Part shown: one piece after another, positions 18,406 through 27,043 of the stretch
How the letters are laid out: each line of letters begins with the position of its first letter
Numbering within the stretch: position 1 is the stretch's first letter
Assembly: GCA_902806435.1 (NCBI GenBank)
Contig: CADCWO010000194.1
Coordinates: 28,581-92,580, forward strand
Reading direction: 5' to 3'
Length of the DNA stretch: 64,000 bases
DNA from: an uncultured Synechococcales cyanobacterium
GTDB lineage: Bacteria > Cyanobacteriota > Cyanobacteriia > Thermosynechococcales > Thermosynechococcaceae
The notes under the pieces: model-generated
What the model was told of the DNA's origin: nothing
Database searches by the model: none
What the model saw: the letters and a program-made list of their open reading frames with translations, nothing else
Position numbers and translations under genes: made by a program

Positions 18406-19797
18406 TCAACAGCGGGCGATTCCTGCATGTCGCGCTGCCTGTTGCACCGCACCCGCCACCGCAGTCACCACTCGCGGATCAAATACAGAAGGAACGATCT
18501 GCTCCCGGTCTAGGTCGCTAGAACTAATTAAGGCAGCGATCGCAGCAGCTGCTTCTAAGTGCATTGATGTTGTAATTGCTGCGGCTCGACAGTCCAAGGC
18601 ACCGCGAAAAATTCCCGGAAACGCCAGTACATTGTTAATTTGATTGGGGTAATCACTGCGGCCCGTTGCCATGACTGCTACCTTGTCTTGCACCAGTTCC
18701 GGTTGGATTTCCGGAATTGGGTTTGCCATCGCAAACACAATTGGGTCAGAGGCCATCGTGTATACCATCTCTGGGGTTAAGACGCCGGGGGCACTTACCC
18801 CCAAAAATACATCAGCCCCTTGCAGGGCATCTGCTAAGGAGCCAGATTGGGGTTGAGCAAATTCTCGTTTGGCAGCACTCAGGTCTGGACGCTGATCCGA
18901 GAGAATTCCCTGGGAGTCGCACATCCAAATTTTCTCCACGCCCGATTTACGCAACAGCCGGGCGATCGCGACTCCCGCCGCACCCGCCCCGTTGATCACA
19001 ACCCGCACCTGAGACAAAGACTTTTTAACCAGTTTCAAGGCATTAATCAAAGCAGCCAGGACGACAATCGCTGTCCCATGCTGGTCATCGTGAAAGATGG
19101 GAATCTCCAATTCCCGCTGTAGCTGGGCTTCAATCTCAAAACAGCGGGGGGCACTGATATCTTCGAGGTTCACCCCTCCAAACACTGGCGCAATATTCTT
19201 TACGGCTGCCACGATTGCTGCTGTGTCTTGAGTAGCTAGGCAAAGTGGAAAAGCATCAATCCCAGCGAACTCCCGAAATAGCATCGCTTTACCTTCCATT
19301 ACCGGCAAGGCAGCCGCAGGACCAAGGTTACCCAACCCCAAGACAGCACTACCATCAGTAACGATCGCGACGGTGTTGCTTTTAATCGTTAGCTGATAAA
19401 CTTTTTCCGGTTGAGCAGCGATTGCTTGGCAGATCCGGCCAACGCCTGGAGTATAGGCCATTGCCAGATCCGCTTGCCGTTTCAGCGGATGCTTACTCTG
19501 AACCGTGATTTTGCCTCCTTGGTGCAGTGCCAAAGTGCGATCACAAACCTCTAGAACGTCTACGGCTGACAGGGCTTTGACCGCTTCCACAATCTGCGTC
19601 GCGTGCTCCTGACTAGCAGCATCCACACTGATGTTGCGAACAGACAGCTTCCGGGTTTGGGTCAGTAGCTCAATTTCACCTAGGTTGCCACCGCTGGTTG
19701 CGATCGCTTGCGCGATACTCGCTAGCATTCCAGGCTGGTTGGGGGTTTGGAGCCGAATGGTTACGCTAAAACTGGGGTTGGGCGTCAGGTTGGCCAT
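18406..19797 (-). CDS. Malic enzyme with N-terminal ACT domain
   Basis: 463 residues. Residues about 8-85 form an ACT-like regulatory domain (TIRLQTPNQPGMLASIAQAI). The catalytic part has YTPGVGRICQAIA, IVTDGSAVLGLGNLGP, MEGKAMLFREFAG, LEDISAPRCFEIE, FHDDQHGTA and the Rossmann INGAGAAGVAIAR. It decarboxylates malate to pyruvate with NAD(P). ACT-malic fusions are common in cyanobacteria and suggest control by a small ligand. It is the first gene of a two-gene unit with the metallophosphoesterase. Confidence 0.92.
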   Translation of the reverse strand: MANLTPNPSFSVTIRLQTPNQPGMLASIAQAIATSGGNLGEIELLTQTRKLSVRNISVDAASQEHATQIVEAVKALSAVDVLEVCDRTLALHQGGKITVQSKHPLKRQADLAMAYTPGVGRICQAIAAQPEKVYQLTIKSNTVAIVTDGSAVLGLGNLGPAAALPVMEGKAMLFREFAGIDAFPLCLATQDTAAIVAAVKNIAPVFGGVNLEDISAPRCFEIEAQLQRELEIPIFHDDQHGTAIVVLAALINALKLVKKSLSQVRVVINGAGAAGVAIARLLRKSGVEKIWMCDSQGILSDQRPDLSAAKREFAQPQSGSLADALQGADVFLGVSAPGVLTPEMVYTMASDPIVFAMANPIPEIQPELVQDKVAVMATGRSDYPNQINNVLAFPGIFRGALDCRAAAITTSMHLEAAAAIAALISSSDLDREQIVPSVFDPRVVTAVAGAVQQAARHAGIARC

Positions 19798-19958
19798 ACT
19801 GAGAGGATGCTGTAAAACTGCTAGAACTTGTCCTTAGCTTACCGGAGTAACTGATCTAGGATTGTACTAACTCGCACTGGCTGCTCAATAATTTCACGCT
19901 CTATTTAAAATGTGAAGTATTGAAGCTAGTCCGAACATCCTGTAAGAGAAGCGTGTGG

Positions 19959-22397
19959 ATGAGCAGCAAAATTAGAATTCATGAGCTGTCTGGAAAATTA
20001 AATGTACGCAGTCAGGAAATTTTAGCAATCTGTGCCCGGTTAAATATTCCGGCCAAAAGTCATAGCAGTACCATTACTGCGGCTGAAGCTGACCGTATCC
20101 TAGCTGCTGCTCAAGCGTCTACTGCCGCTGGTTCTAACAGTACTAAACCCCATAGCGAGGGTAGCCTGAACTCAGCAGCCCATCGTACCGCTCAAACGAC
20201 ACCGCTAGAACAGGAATCTTCTCAATCTCAGCGATCAATTGAGGCCGTCTCTGGTGACATTCATCTAGATGACCCGCAGTATTTTTTCAACCGAGAGCTG
20301 AGTTGGCTAGAGTTTAACAAGCGGGTATTACACGAAGCATTTGACCCGCGCACTCCTTTACTGGAGCGTTTAAAGTTTCTGGCCATCTTCTGCACCAATT
20401 TGGACGAATATTTCATGGTGCGGGTTGCCGTCCTTAAGCAGCAAGTTGTCGCCCAGGTAAGCCAGAAAACCCTTGATGGCTTAACACCCCAAGAGCAACT
20501 CGCTGCGATTCGAGAACAGCTTCAGCCCGTTTTTACAAGTGCTCACCGCCACTTTGAACATCAACTGCGATCGCAACTGGTTGCTGAGGGAATTTATATT
20601 CTCAATTACGACGAACTCAACCAAAAGCAGCGTCACTTCCTGCATGAATATTTTGAAGAACAAATTTTTCCGGTACTGACTCCACTAGCCGTTGACCCCG
20701 GTCACCCCTTTCCTTACATCTCAAACTTGAGCCTCAACCTAGCGGTAATAGTCAGAGATATGGAGACCGGTGAAGATCACTTTGCTCGGCTAAAAGTACC
20801 CAAGGTGTTGCCTCGCTTTATTACCCTGCCGGAGGAACTCCATGCCAGCAAAACAGACCAGCCGTGGCACTGGGCCGGCGTCCCATTAGAACAGGTGATT
20901 GCCCATAACTTAGAAGCTTTATTTCCGGGGATGACCATTCAGGAATACTCTCCCTTCCGCATTACTCGCAACGCTGACTTAGAAATTGAAGAATACGAAG
21001 CCGACGATTTATTGTTAGCCATTGAGCAAGAACTGCGCAAGCGCCGGTTTGGTTCTACAGTCCGGATGGAAATTCAGGTTGAAATGTCTGAGACCATCCG
21101 GCAGACGTTGATGCGAGAACTAGATTTGGAGGAAAGTGATGTCTATGAAGTCGAAGGGTTACTTGGCCTTAACGACCTGATGGGAATGATGGAGTTGTCT
21201 TTGCCGGAACTGAAAGAGCCTGACTGGTCTCCTGTTATCCCACCGCGAATTCAAAGGCTGGAGCAAACCGAGATCACTGCTTCAACTCTGGATGGCCATA
21301 GCGAGGAGCGGGAGGATATTTTCTCAACGATTCGCAAAGGTGATTTACTCGTTCATCATCCTTACGAGTCTTTTACGGGAACCGTGCAGCGTTTTATTAC
21401 CTACGCAGCTGAAGACCCCCACGTTCTAACGCTTAAAATGACGCTCTACCGTACTTCTGGAGACTCACCGATTGTCAATGCCTTAATAGCCGCTGCTGAG
21501 AATGGCAAGCAAGTGGTTGCTTTAGTTGAATTAAAAGCCCGCTTTGATGAAGAAAATAACATTTTATGGGCGCGGAAGCTGGAAAAGGCTGGGGTTCATG
21601 TGGTTTACGGGATGGTTGGCCTCAAGACTCATACCAAAGTTGCTCTGGTCGTTCGGCAAGAGTCAGGCCAGATTCGACGGTATTTTCATATTGGAACAGG
21701 GAACTACAATTCAAAAACTGCCCGCATCTACACAGATCTGGGGCTGTTGAGTTGCCGGGAAGAGCTAGGGGCTGATCTGACAGATTTGTTCAATTATCTG
21801 ACAGGTTACTCTCGCCAAGAGTCTTACCGGAAGCTTTTAGTAGCACCCGTCAATTGCCGCGATCGCATGATGGCATTGATTCAGCGGGAGATCGAACACC
21901 AGAAGCAAAGCGGACAAGGCCAGATCATTGCCAAGATGAATGCATTAGCTGATCCAGATATTATCATTGCCCTTTATCAAGCTTCCCAAGCAGGCGTACA
22001 GATTGATCTGGTGATTCGAGGGATGTGTTGCCTTCGCCCTGGCATCAAAGGCGTGAGTCAGAATATTCGTGTAATCAGTGTGATTGGGCGCTTTTTAGAG
22101 CATTCACGCATATTCTATTTTCATAACCAAGGCCAGGCGGAAGTATTGATTGGTAGTGCAGACTGGCGACCCCGTAACTTGGACCGGCGAGTGGAAGCAG
22201 TTGTGCCAGTGGAAGATCCGGAGATTGCGCTTCATTTAAAGAAAATCTTAGATGTCATGCTAGCTGATAACCGACAAGCTTGGGAGTTACAGCCTGATGG
22301 CACCTACGTGCAGCGCCAGCCGGTGGATAATCAGTCAGAACAAGGCAGTCAGACACATCTAATGAAACTAACCCTACAATCCGTAGGTACACTTTAG
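19959..22397 (+). CDS. ppk1: Polyphosphate kinase 1 with N-terminal IF2N-like domain
   Basis: 812 residues from ATG 19959 (AGAGAAG seven bases upstream, open frame from TTG 19920). It makes polyphosphate from ATP. The PPK1 core starts near YFFNRELSWLEFNKRVL (about residue 108). Active-site histidines lie in HIGTGNYNSKTARIYTDLG (H577) and HSRIFYFHNQG (H715). The first 50 residues (KIRIHELSGKLNVRSQEILA, then a KSHSSTIT segment) look like the N-terminal domain of bacterial IF-2 and are followed by a Ser/Thr-rich linker. This is not part of the normal PPK1 architecture. Confidence 0.93.
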   Translation: MSSKIRIHELSGKLNVRSQEILAICARLNIPAKSHSSTITAAEADRILAAAQASTAAGSNSTKPHSEGSLNSAAHRTAQTTPLEQESSQSQRSIEAVSGDIHLDDPQYFFNRELSWLEFNKRVLHEAFDPRTPLLERLKFLAIFCTNLDEYFMVRVAVLKQQVVAQVSQKTLDGLTPQEQLAAIREQLQPVFTSAHRHFEHQLRSQLVAEGIYILNYDELNQKQRHFLHEYFEEQIFPVLTPLAVDPGHPFPYISNLSLNLAVIVRDMETGEDHFARLKVPKVLPRFITLPEELHASKTDQPWHWAGVPLEQVIAHNLEALFPGMTIQEYSPFRITRNADLEIEEYEADDLLLAIEQELRKRRFGSTVRMEIQVEMSETIRQTLMRELDLEESDVYEVEGLLGLNDLMGMMELSLPELKEPDWSPVIPPRIQRLEQTEITASTLDGHSEEREDIFSTIRKGDLLVHHPYESFTGTVQRFITYAAEDPHVLTLKMTLYRTSGDSPIVNALIAAAENGKQVVALVELKARFDEENNILWARKLEKAGVHVVYGMVGLKTHTKVALVVRQESGQIRRYFHIGTGNYNSKTARIYTDLGLLSCREELGADLTDLFNYLTGYSRQESYRKLLVAPVNCRDRMMALIQREIEHQKQSGQGQIIAKMNALADPDIIIALYQASQAGVQIDLVIRGMCCLRPGIKGVSQNIRVISVIGRFLEHSRIFYFHNQGQAEVLIGSADWRPRNLDRRVEAVVPVEDPEIALHLKKILDVMLADNRQAWELQPDGTYVQRQPVDNQSEQGSQTHLMKLTLQSVGTL

Positions 22398-22503
22398 CTC
22401 CTGTTGCTCTTCAGAACGTCACAAACGGCCTTGTTTCTCAGTGGATCAACCTAAAATCATCCCACTGGTATACGAACTTAAGCATCTTGTAACATTAAAT
22501 AGA

Positions 22504-22544
22504 CTTAAGTTAAGTTTAGCTTAAACAATAAATTGATATATACT
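22504..22544 (+). promoter_or_regulatory. Candidate Pho-box-like promoter of the receiver gene
   Basis: Three consecutive 8-base units, CTTAAGTT, AAGTTTAG and CTTAAACA (22504-22527), resemble the tandem PyTTAAPyPyT units of cyanobacterial Pho boxes, although the middle unit fits poorly. They are followed after 11 bases by a -10 like TATACT (22539-22544). The gene start is at 22552, so a transcript from here would have almost no leader. Weak evidence. Confidence 0.3.
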
Positions 22545-22551
22545 GCGTTTT

Positions 22552-22941
22552 ATGGTTTCCTGCCAGCCTTCAGTTCTACGGGTCTTAGTTGTTGATGACC
22601 ACGAGTTGACACGTTTCAGCCTAAAAATAGCTCTCCAAACTCAATCGGATATTGAACTGGTTGGGCTAGCTAGTAACGGCCAAGAGGCAGTGCAGTTAGC
22701 TAAGCAGTCTCACCCGCATGTTGTGATCCTTGACTTGCAAATGCCCATCATGGATGGTGCTAGCGCCTCTAAACAGCTTAAAAAGCTTGATTCTCGTGTA
22801 AAAATTATTGGCTATTCTTCTGTGCAGATGCCTTATCTAGAGGGGTTAATGAAGAAGGCCGAACTCGATGCTTTTTGTGATAAATCTACTTGCACGCCAG
22901 ACCTAGTCAATCTGGCACGGCAATTAGTTGCTAGAGATTAA
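22552..22941 (+). CDS. Stand-alone response regulator receiver protein
   Basis: 129 residues, one REC domain and nothing else. The acidic pocket D15/D16, phospho-acceptor D61 (VVILDLQMPIMDG), S89/S90 and K111 are all present, so phosphorylation is likely possible. The sequence is most like NarL/FixJ-type receivers (VLVVDDHELTRFSLKIAL), but the DNA-binding domain is absent. No histidine kinase is adjacent. It may serve in a phosphorelay or bind a partner protein. Confidence 0.88.
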   Translation: MVSCQPSVLRVLVVDDHELTRFSLKIALQTQSDIELVGLASNGQEAVQLAKQSHPHVVILDLQMPIMDGASASKQLKKLDSRVKIIGYSSVQMPYLEGLMKKAELDAFCDKSTCTPDLVNLARQLVARD

Positions 22942-22947
22942 AAAGGC

Positions 22948-23130
22948 TTATTTAGCGTCAGGGAAGGTACGTTGATACTCATCGACTAAGTCGTCAAGTT
23001 CTTCCAGCGCTTGGTTAACATCAATTCTTAGGGTCCCCAGATCTGGTTTTTCTAAAAGTTCAATCAATTTTCCCCGCTTTTGTCTAACAGAATCGATTCG
23101 TTCTTGAAGTGTCTGAGCATCCATTGGCAT
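22948..23130 (-). CDS. Small helical protein, unknown function
   Basis: 60 residues, rich in Leu, Glu and Lys/Arg with a heptad-like pattern (LQERIDSVRQKRGKLIELLE), so probably a helical hairpin or coiled coil. No transmembrane segment. It is convergent with the receiver gene, six bases apart. I do not recognise the family. The normal start codon and composition support a real gene. Confidence 0.6.
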   Translation of the reverse strand: MPMDAQTLQERIDSVRQKRGKLIELLEKPDLGTLRIDVNQALEELDDLVDEYQRTFPDAK

Positions 23131-23248
23131 TTTAGTAAGAAACGTCTTTCGTCTTTCAACTGCTAAGAATAAACAGTTTTTGTCGACACGACAGGTCAGG
23201 GATAGTCTAAGCTAGCTGAAGATTCCTATTAATTTTAATCTATAACTC

Positions 23249-24142
23249 GTGTCTCACCGTTTTGCCTTTACCTCACTACTTATCATCCTTGGTTTAGGAA
23301 GTACTGTGCCACCCGCGTTGAGTCAGGTTGTTCCTCATGTCTTACAGTTAGATAGCACTCAGTTAGAGAAGACAGGGGTAGCTTTAGCTCAAGAAGCTGC
23401 TCAATTAGCTCAGTTTCAGCAGCTAGAGCTAGCGCTGACAAGAGCTCAATTAGCAACTCAATTGGCTCCTCAAACCTACCAAGCTTGGGCCATTTTGGGT
23501 GTCCTTTCTCTGGAAGCTCAGCAGCCGCGGCAGGCGATCGTCGCTTTGGAACGGGCTCGGTCTTTAAGTCGTAATGATCCTAAGGCTTTGCCTAGTGTTT
23601 TATTTAGCCTGGGTAATGCTTATTTCCAGCAAAACAACTATCCGGCAGCAGTGCGCGAGTTACAAGCAGGGTTGGCCCTAAAGCCCAATACGCCTGACGC
23701 TTTGTTTGATTTAGGCAATGCCTATTACAAGCTACAGCGATTCCAGGATGCAATTGCCCAGTATAGTAAGGCGATCGCGCAAGACAAGCAATTTTGGCCA
23801 GCAATCAACAATATTGGGCTGGTGAAGTACGAGGCAGGAGATATTGCTACCGCGATTCGCCAGTGGCAATCGGCGATCGCGATTGACGCTAAGGCTAGTG
23901 AACCAAAATTAGCCCTGGCTGTAGCTTTATATACGCAAGGACGCCAAGATCAAGGGTTAGCTTTAGCAGAAGCAGCTCTGAAGCTAGATGGTAGCTATGC
24001 CAGTGTTGACTTCTTAAAGGAAAACCTTTGGGGCGATCGCCTCTTGGCCGATACAAAAAAGATGCTGGCAGCACCTAGACTGCGCGCAACTATTGCCCAG
24101 ATAGAAGCACTAAAGCGCCGCTCCCCTCAGGCTCCCCGTTGA
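23249..24142 (+). CDS. Exported TPR-repeat protein
   Basis: 297 residues, GTG start at 23249. A signal peptide (FAFTSLLIILGLGSTVPPALS) precedes about five tetratricopeptide repeats, seen in SVLFSLGNAYFQQNNYPAAV, ALFDLGNAYYKLQRFQDAI and AINNIGLVKYEAGDIATAI. TPR domains bind other proteins. The location is probably periplasm or thylakoid lumen. No enzymatic motif is visible, and the partner is unknown. Confidence 0.85.
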   Translation: MSHRFAFTSLLIILGLGSTVPPALSQVVPHVLQLDSTQLEKTGVALAQEAAQLAQFQQLELALTRAQLATQLAPQTYQAWAILGVLSLEAQQPRQAIVALERARSLSRNDPKALPSVLFSLGNAYFQQNNYPAAVRELQAGLALKPNTPDALFDLGNAYYKLQRFQDAIAQYSKAIAQDKQFWPAINNIGLVKYEAGDIATAIRQWQSAIAIDAKASEPKLALAVALYTQGRQDQGLALAEAALKLDGSYASVDFLKENLWGDRLLADTKKMLAAPRLRATIAQIEALKRRSPQAPR

Positions 24143-24217
24143 TATTGATGAACGAGTCCTTTTGTCCTTCGCTGGCAATGTACGATTCAACTCCAGTAAG
24201 TACTAGCCCCTACTGTT

Positions 24218-24877
24218 GTGATTAATCCTTCTTCCCTCACCCCCCTTAAACAGGCATTCAATCAGACTCGTCATCTAGCCCAGGGTGTTTCCCAAGTACC
24301 TTCACCTGCAACGGGTAAATCACAGGGGCAATCGACAGCTCATGTTGTCCGTGCTGCCCGTTTGGAAGACTTATCCAACATTGCAACGCTGTTGAGCGAA
24401 AGCTTCTATCCAGCCGACGGTTTAACAAGCTGGTTTTCACCATTACTCCGCTTGGGGATTTATCAAGACTTAAGAGGGCGGATTACGACCTCAGCTAAAC
24501 ATCTTTGCCTAGTTGCCTTCCAGGGCGATCCAAGCCCACAGCCAGGGCGCCAATCTTTAGCAGGCACTGTCGAGGTAACACTACGTTCACTCACGCCTTG
24601 GCAGGGTTCTTTATCGAAGTACCCTTATATTTCTAATCTGGCGGTGAAAGGAGAGTTTCGCCGCCAGGGAATCGCTCAACACCTATTACTCACTTGTGCC
24701 CGAAGCGTTCAAGAGTGGGGTTACCAGGATCTTTATCTGCACGTCTTAGAAGATAATCAAGCGGCTCGACAGCTTTACGCTAAGGCTGGATATCAACAAG
24801 AGCGCAGCGATCCAACTTGGACTGCCTACCTATTGCGTCAGCCTCAACGACTTTTGTTTCGCAAACGCCTGAAATAA
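24218..24877 (+). CDS. GNAT-family N-acetyltransferase
   Basis: 219 residues, GTG start at 24218. The GNAT core begins near VVRAARLEDLSNIATLL and has the acetyl-CoA loop LAVKGEFRRQGIAQHLLLTC, then YLHVLEDNQAARQLYAKAGY, typical of RimI-like or plastid GNAT enzymes. The first 40 residues are a low-complexity extension. The substrate (protein N-terminus, lysine or a small amine) cannot be told from sequence. Confidence 0.87.
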   Translation: MINPSSLTPLKQAFNQTRHLAQGVSQVPSPATGKSQGQSTAHVVRAARLEDLSNIATLLSESFYPADGLTSWFSPLLRLGIYQDLRGRITTSAKHLCLVAFQGDPSPQPGRQSLAGTVEVTLRSLTPWQGSLSKYPYISNLAVKGEFRRQGIAQHLLLTCARSVQEWGYQDLYLHVLEDNQAARQLYAKAGYQQERSDPTWTAYLLRQPQRLLFRKRLK

Positions 24878-25162
24878 CTTGTTATAGGTCGTTAGAAAGC
24901 CCCTTAGTGCTATACGTATGAGCATTGTAGTCGCCAACTTCTTGAATCTGATCAGCCGGAAGTCGGAGCCAGGAAAGGTTGGCCCAAAGTTAACGATAAG
25001 GAAACAATTTTGCGATACCTGCTGTCAAGTTGCACAGACGCTGTCCTACTTGAGGAAGCAACCAATCTTTAGAAGAAGTCAGGATTGAAAGTTACTAGAT
25101 CAATCCTGGCAAGATTTATTAGTCTAAAATACTATTTTGAGCTAGTGCTTTCCGCAGAATAA

Positions 25163-25531
25163 TTGGGTCAAACCTTGATTAATTCAGTTCCCGGCAAAAT
25201 TCGGTCTAGAGACCGTAACCACGACGATCATACTCATTCCGAGAGCTCTGCTCACCCCCATGTTCACAGTGAAGAGTCTATCAGGGCTGTTGTGAACAGG
25301 CTTTCCCGGATTGAAGGGCATATTCGGGGGATTAAATCGATGGTTCAGGAGGACCGTCCTTGCCCAGACGTTCTAGTACAGGTTGCTGCCGTGCGAGGCG
25401 CACTAGACCGTGTAGCTCGGATCATTCTCGATGAGCACCTGACTCAATGTATTGCCAGAGCCGCTGAAGAAGGCAGTATTGAGGCAGAGATTGAACAGCT
25501 AAAATCTGCCCTAGATAGATTTTTAACTTAA
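25163..25531 (+). CDS. CsoR/RcnR-family metal sensor, InrS-like
   Basis: 122 residues, start TTG at 25163. RLSRIEGHIRGIKSMVQED is the CsoR/RcnR signature. The ligand set H35, C67, H92, C96 has the same spacing as His21-Cys53-His78-Cys82 of the Synechocystis nickel sensor InrS. The N-terminal 38 residues are rich in His (NHDDHTHSESSAHPHVHSEE). Such tetramers repress metal exporter genes until metal binds. No exporter is next to it. A copper-type CsoR or formaldehyde-type FrmR is less likely. Confidence 0.85.
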   Translation: MGQTLINSVPGKIRSRDRNHDDHTHSESSAHPHVHSEESIRAVVNRLSRIEGHIRGIKSMVQEDRPCPDVLVQVAAVRGALDRVARIILDEHLTQCIARAAEEGSIEAEIEQLKSALDRFLT

Positions 25532-25655
25532 GACGGCTCTGAAAAGGATATGAGCTTGAGGCGAAGGTAGAGGCAACCGGAGAACTTAGTAAGAGGACCT
25601 GTTAAGCCACTTCTGCTAACACAGGAATTGGCATCTTAGGGTTTGTTTGCACTAT

Positions 25656-26939
25656 CTACGCTTCCAGCAGAGAAATGGTGAAGGTACTTCCTGGGCTATT
25701 CAACTCGCTTTGCTGCCAATGCTGAGCTGGGCTAAAGGCTTGGATGTCGCCATGCATCTGCTGGACTAAGGCTTTTGCGATCGCCAGCCCCAACCCAGTA
25801 CCAGGAATAGCAGTTTGCGCTTGAGCGCCGCGGTAGTGACGTTCAAAAACGTGATTGAGATCTGCTGGGGGAATCCCAGGACCAGTATCATGAATGGCAA
25901 TCGTCTGGTGATCTATGAGGTCCAGGGCACGATACACCTGGATCAAGACTTGACCACCAGTAGGGGTGTATTTCAAAGCATTGTCGATTAAGTTGTGTAG
26001 CACTTCCCGCAAAGCTTTAGGGTTAGCCCGGACTGGAGGCAAACCGGAAGGGATGTCTGTGGATAGTTGCACGTGACGGTCTTGGGCGATCGCGCGAGCG
26101 GACACCAGCAATGGTTCTAGCATCTGGGCAAGCGAACAAGCTTCCAGCGGCAAATCGCTACCAGCTTGATCTGCAGGTAAGAGCCACGGTAGAGAGAGTA
26201 CTTCAGCCTGTCCGCTGATTTGCCTTGCCGGCAGCAAATCAGCTGTGAGTTCTACTTCGCCCCAATCAATCGCCGTATCGAACTGCTGCAAGAGCTCCTC
26301 TAAGTGCTCACTTTCACGCACCACACTGGCGGCAATTTCCCGGTTGTTGTCCCCCGGGCTTAGGCGTTTTAACAGCAACTTGCCTAGGGTGCGTAGGGTT
26401 GTTAGCGGGTTGCGAAACTGGTGCAACAGATCCGCTAGGGTATCGTGCTGCTGCGCTTGGAGCAACCGCTGCTCGGGAGGGGAGTGAACTAACCATTGGT
26501 GACGCTGGTCTAGTACACAGGCGATCGCCAAAGTGTTGGCAATTTGTTTTAACTGCACCTGCTCGGATTCATTCCACTGCCGATCTTCGCGGCTGACAAC
26601 CAACAGCCCCAAGACAACCTCCTGATCCATCAGGGGTAAAACAAGGCGTTGCTGTTTCAGTAAGGAGGCTGCCCTTGGCCGCTCAGCCTCCATATTGAGC
26701 GCTCCGGCGGAAAGCCGAAGAGCCGCAGTTTGGTTTTGAGATGACGGCAAAGACGCAGGTGCTTGCCAAGAAATAGGTTCCTCAGGATAGACTACGACTG
26801 GAATCAGGTTGACAGGCTTACCATCTCTAAACTCCTGGGTAAGATAGATGCCGCTAGAAGACGCACCCAATCCTTGCGTCAGCAAGGTGGTTTGCGATCG
26901 ACAGAGGTTAACAAATTCTGAGCTAGCAGGCATCAACAT
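25656..26939 (-). CDS. GAF-domain sensor histidine kinase, Hik2/CSK-like
   Basis: 427 residues, soluble. A GAF-type domain covers about residues 5-145. The H-box is LADLLHQFRNPLTTLRTLGK with H173, then N-box NLIDNALKYT, G1 DTGPGIPP and G2 GTGLGLAIAK. Length, the HQFRNP form of the H-box and a cysteine near the N-terminus (C13 in EFVNLCRSQ) resemble Hik2, the cyanobacterial relative of chloroplast sensor kinase, whose GAF cysteine holds an iron-sulfur cluster for redox sensing. No response regulator is adjacent. Assignment to Hik2 is inference. Confidence 0.8.
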   Translation of the reverse strand: MLMPASSEFVNLCRSQTTLLTQGLGASSSGIYLTQEFRDGKPVNLIPVVVYPEEPISWQAPASLPSSQNQTAALRLSAGALNMEAERPRAASLLKQQRLVLPLMDQEVVLGLLVVSREDRQWNESEQVQLKQIANTLAIACVLDQRHQWLVHSPPEQRLLQAQQHDTLADLLHQFRNPLTTLRTLGKLLLKRLSPGDNNREIAASVVRESEHLEELLQQFDTAIDWGEVELTADLLPARQISGQAEVLSLPWLLPADQAGSDLPLEACSLAQMLEPLLVSARAIAQDRHVQLSTDIPSGLPPVRANPKALREVLHNLIDNALKYTPTGGQVLIQVYRALDLIDHQTIAIHDTGPGIPPADLNHVFERHYRGAQAQTAIPGTGLGLAIAKALVQQMHGDIQAFSPAQHWQQSELNSPGSTFTISLLEA

Positions 26940-27043
26940 GGAACTTTAAAGACAGGCTGTGCTAAAGCATCCAAAAAAAAGTTTTCAGGCTTCCGGTTTT
27001 GATCCTAACTTCCTTCACTGGCTGCCCCTGTCAATAGTCTCGC

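Noticed and set aside
24878..25162. Possible tRNA or structured RNA in the spacer before the metal sensor
   Set aside because: No T-loop GTTCRANNC motif or cloverleaf pairing was found.
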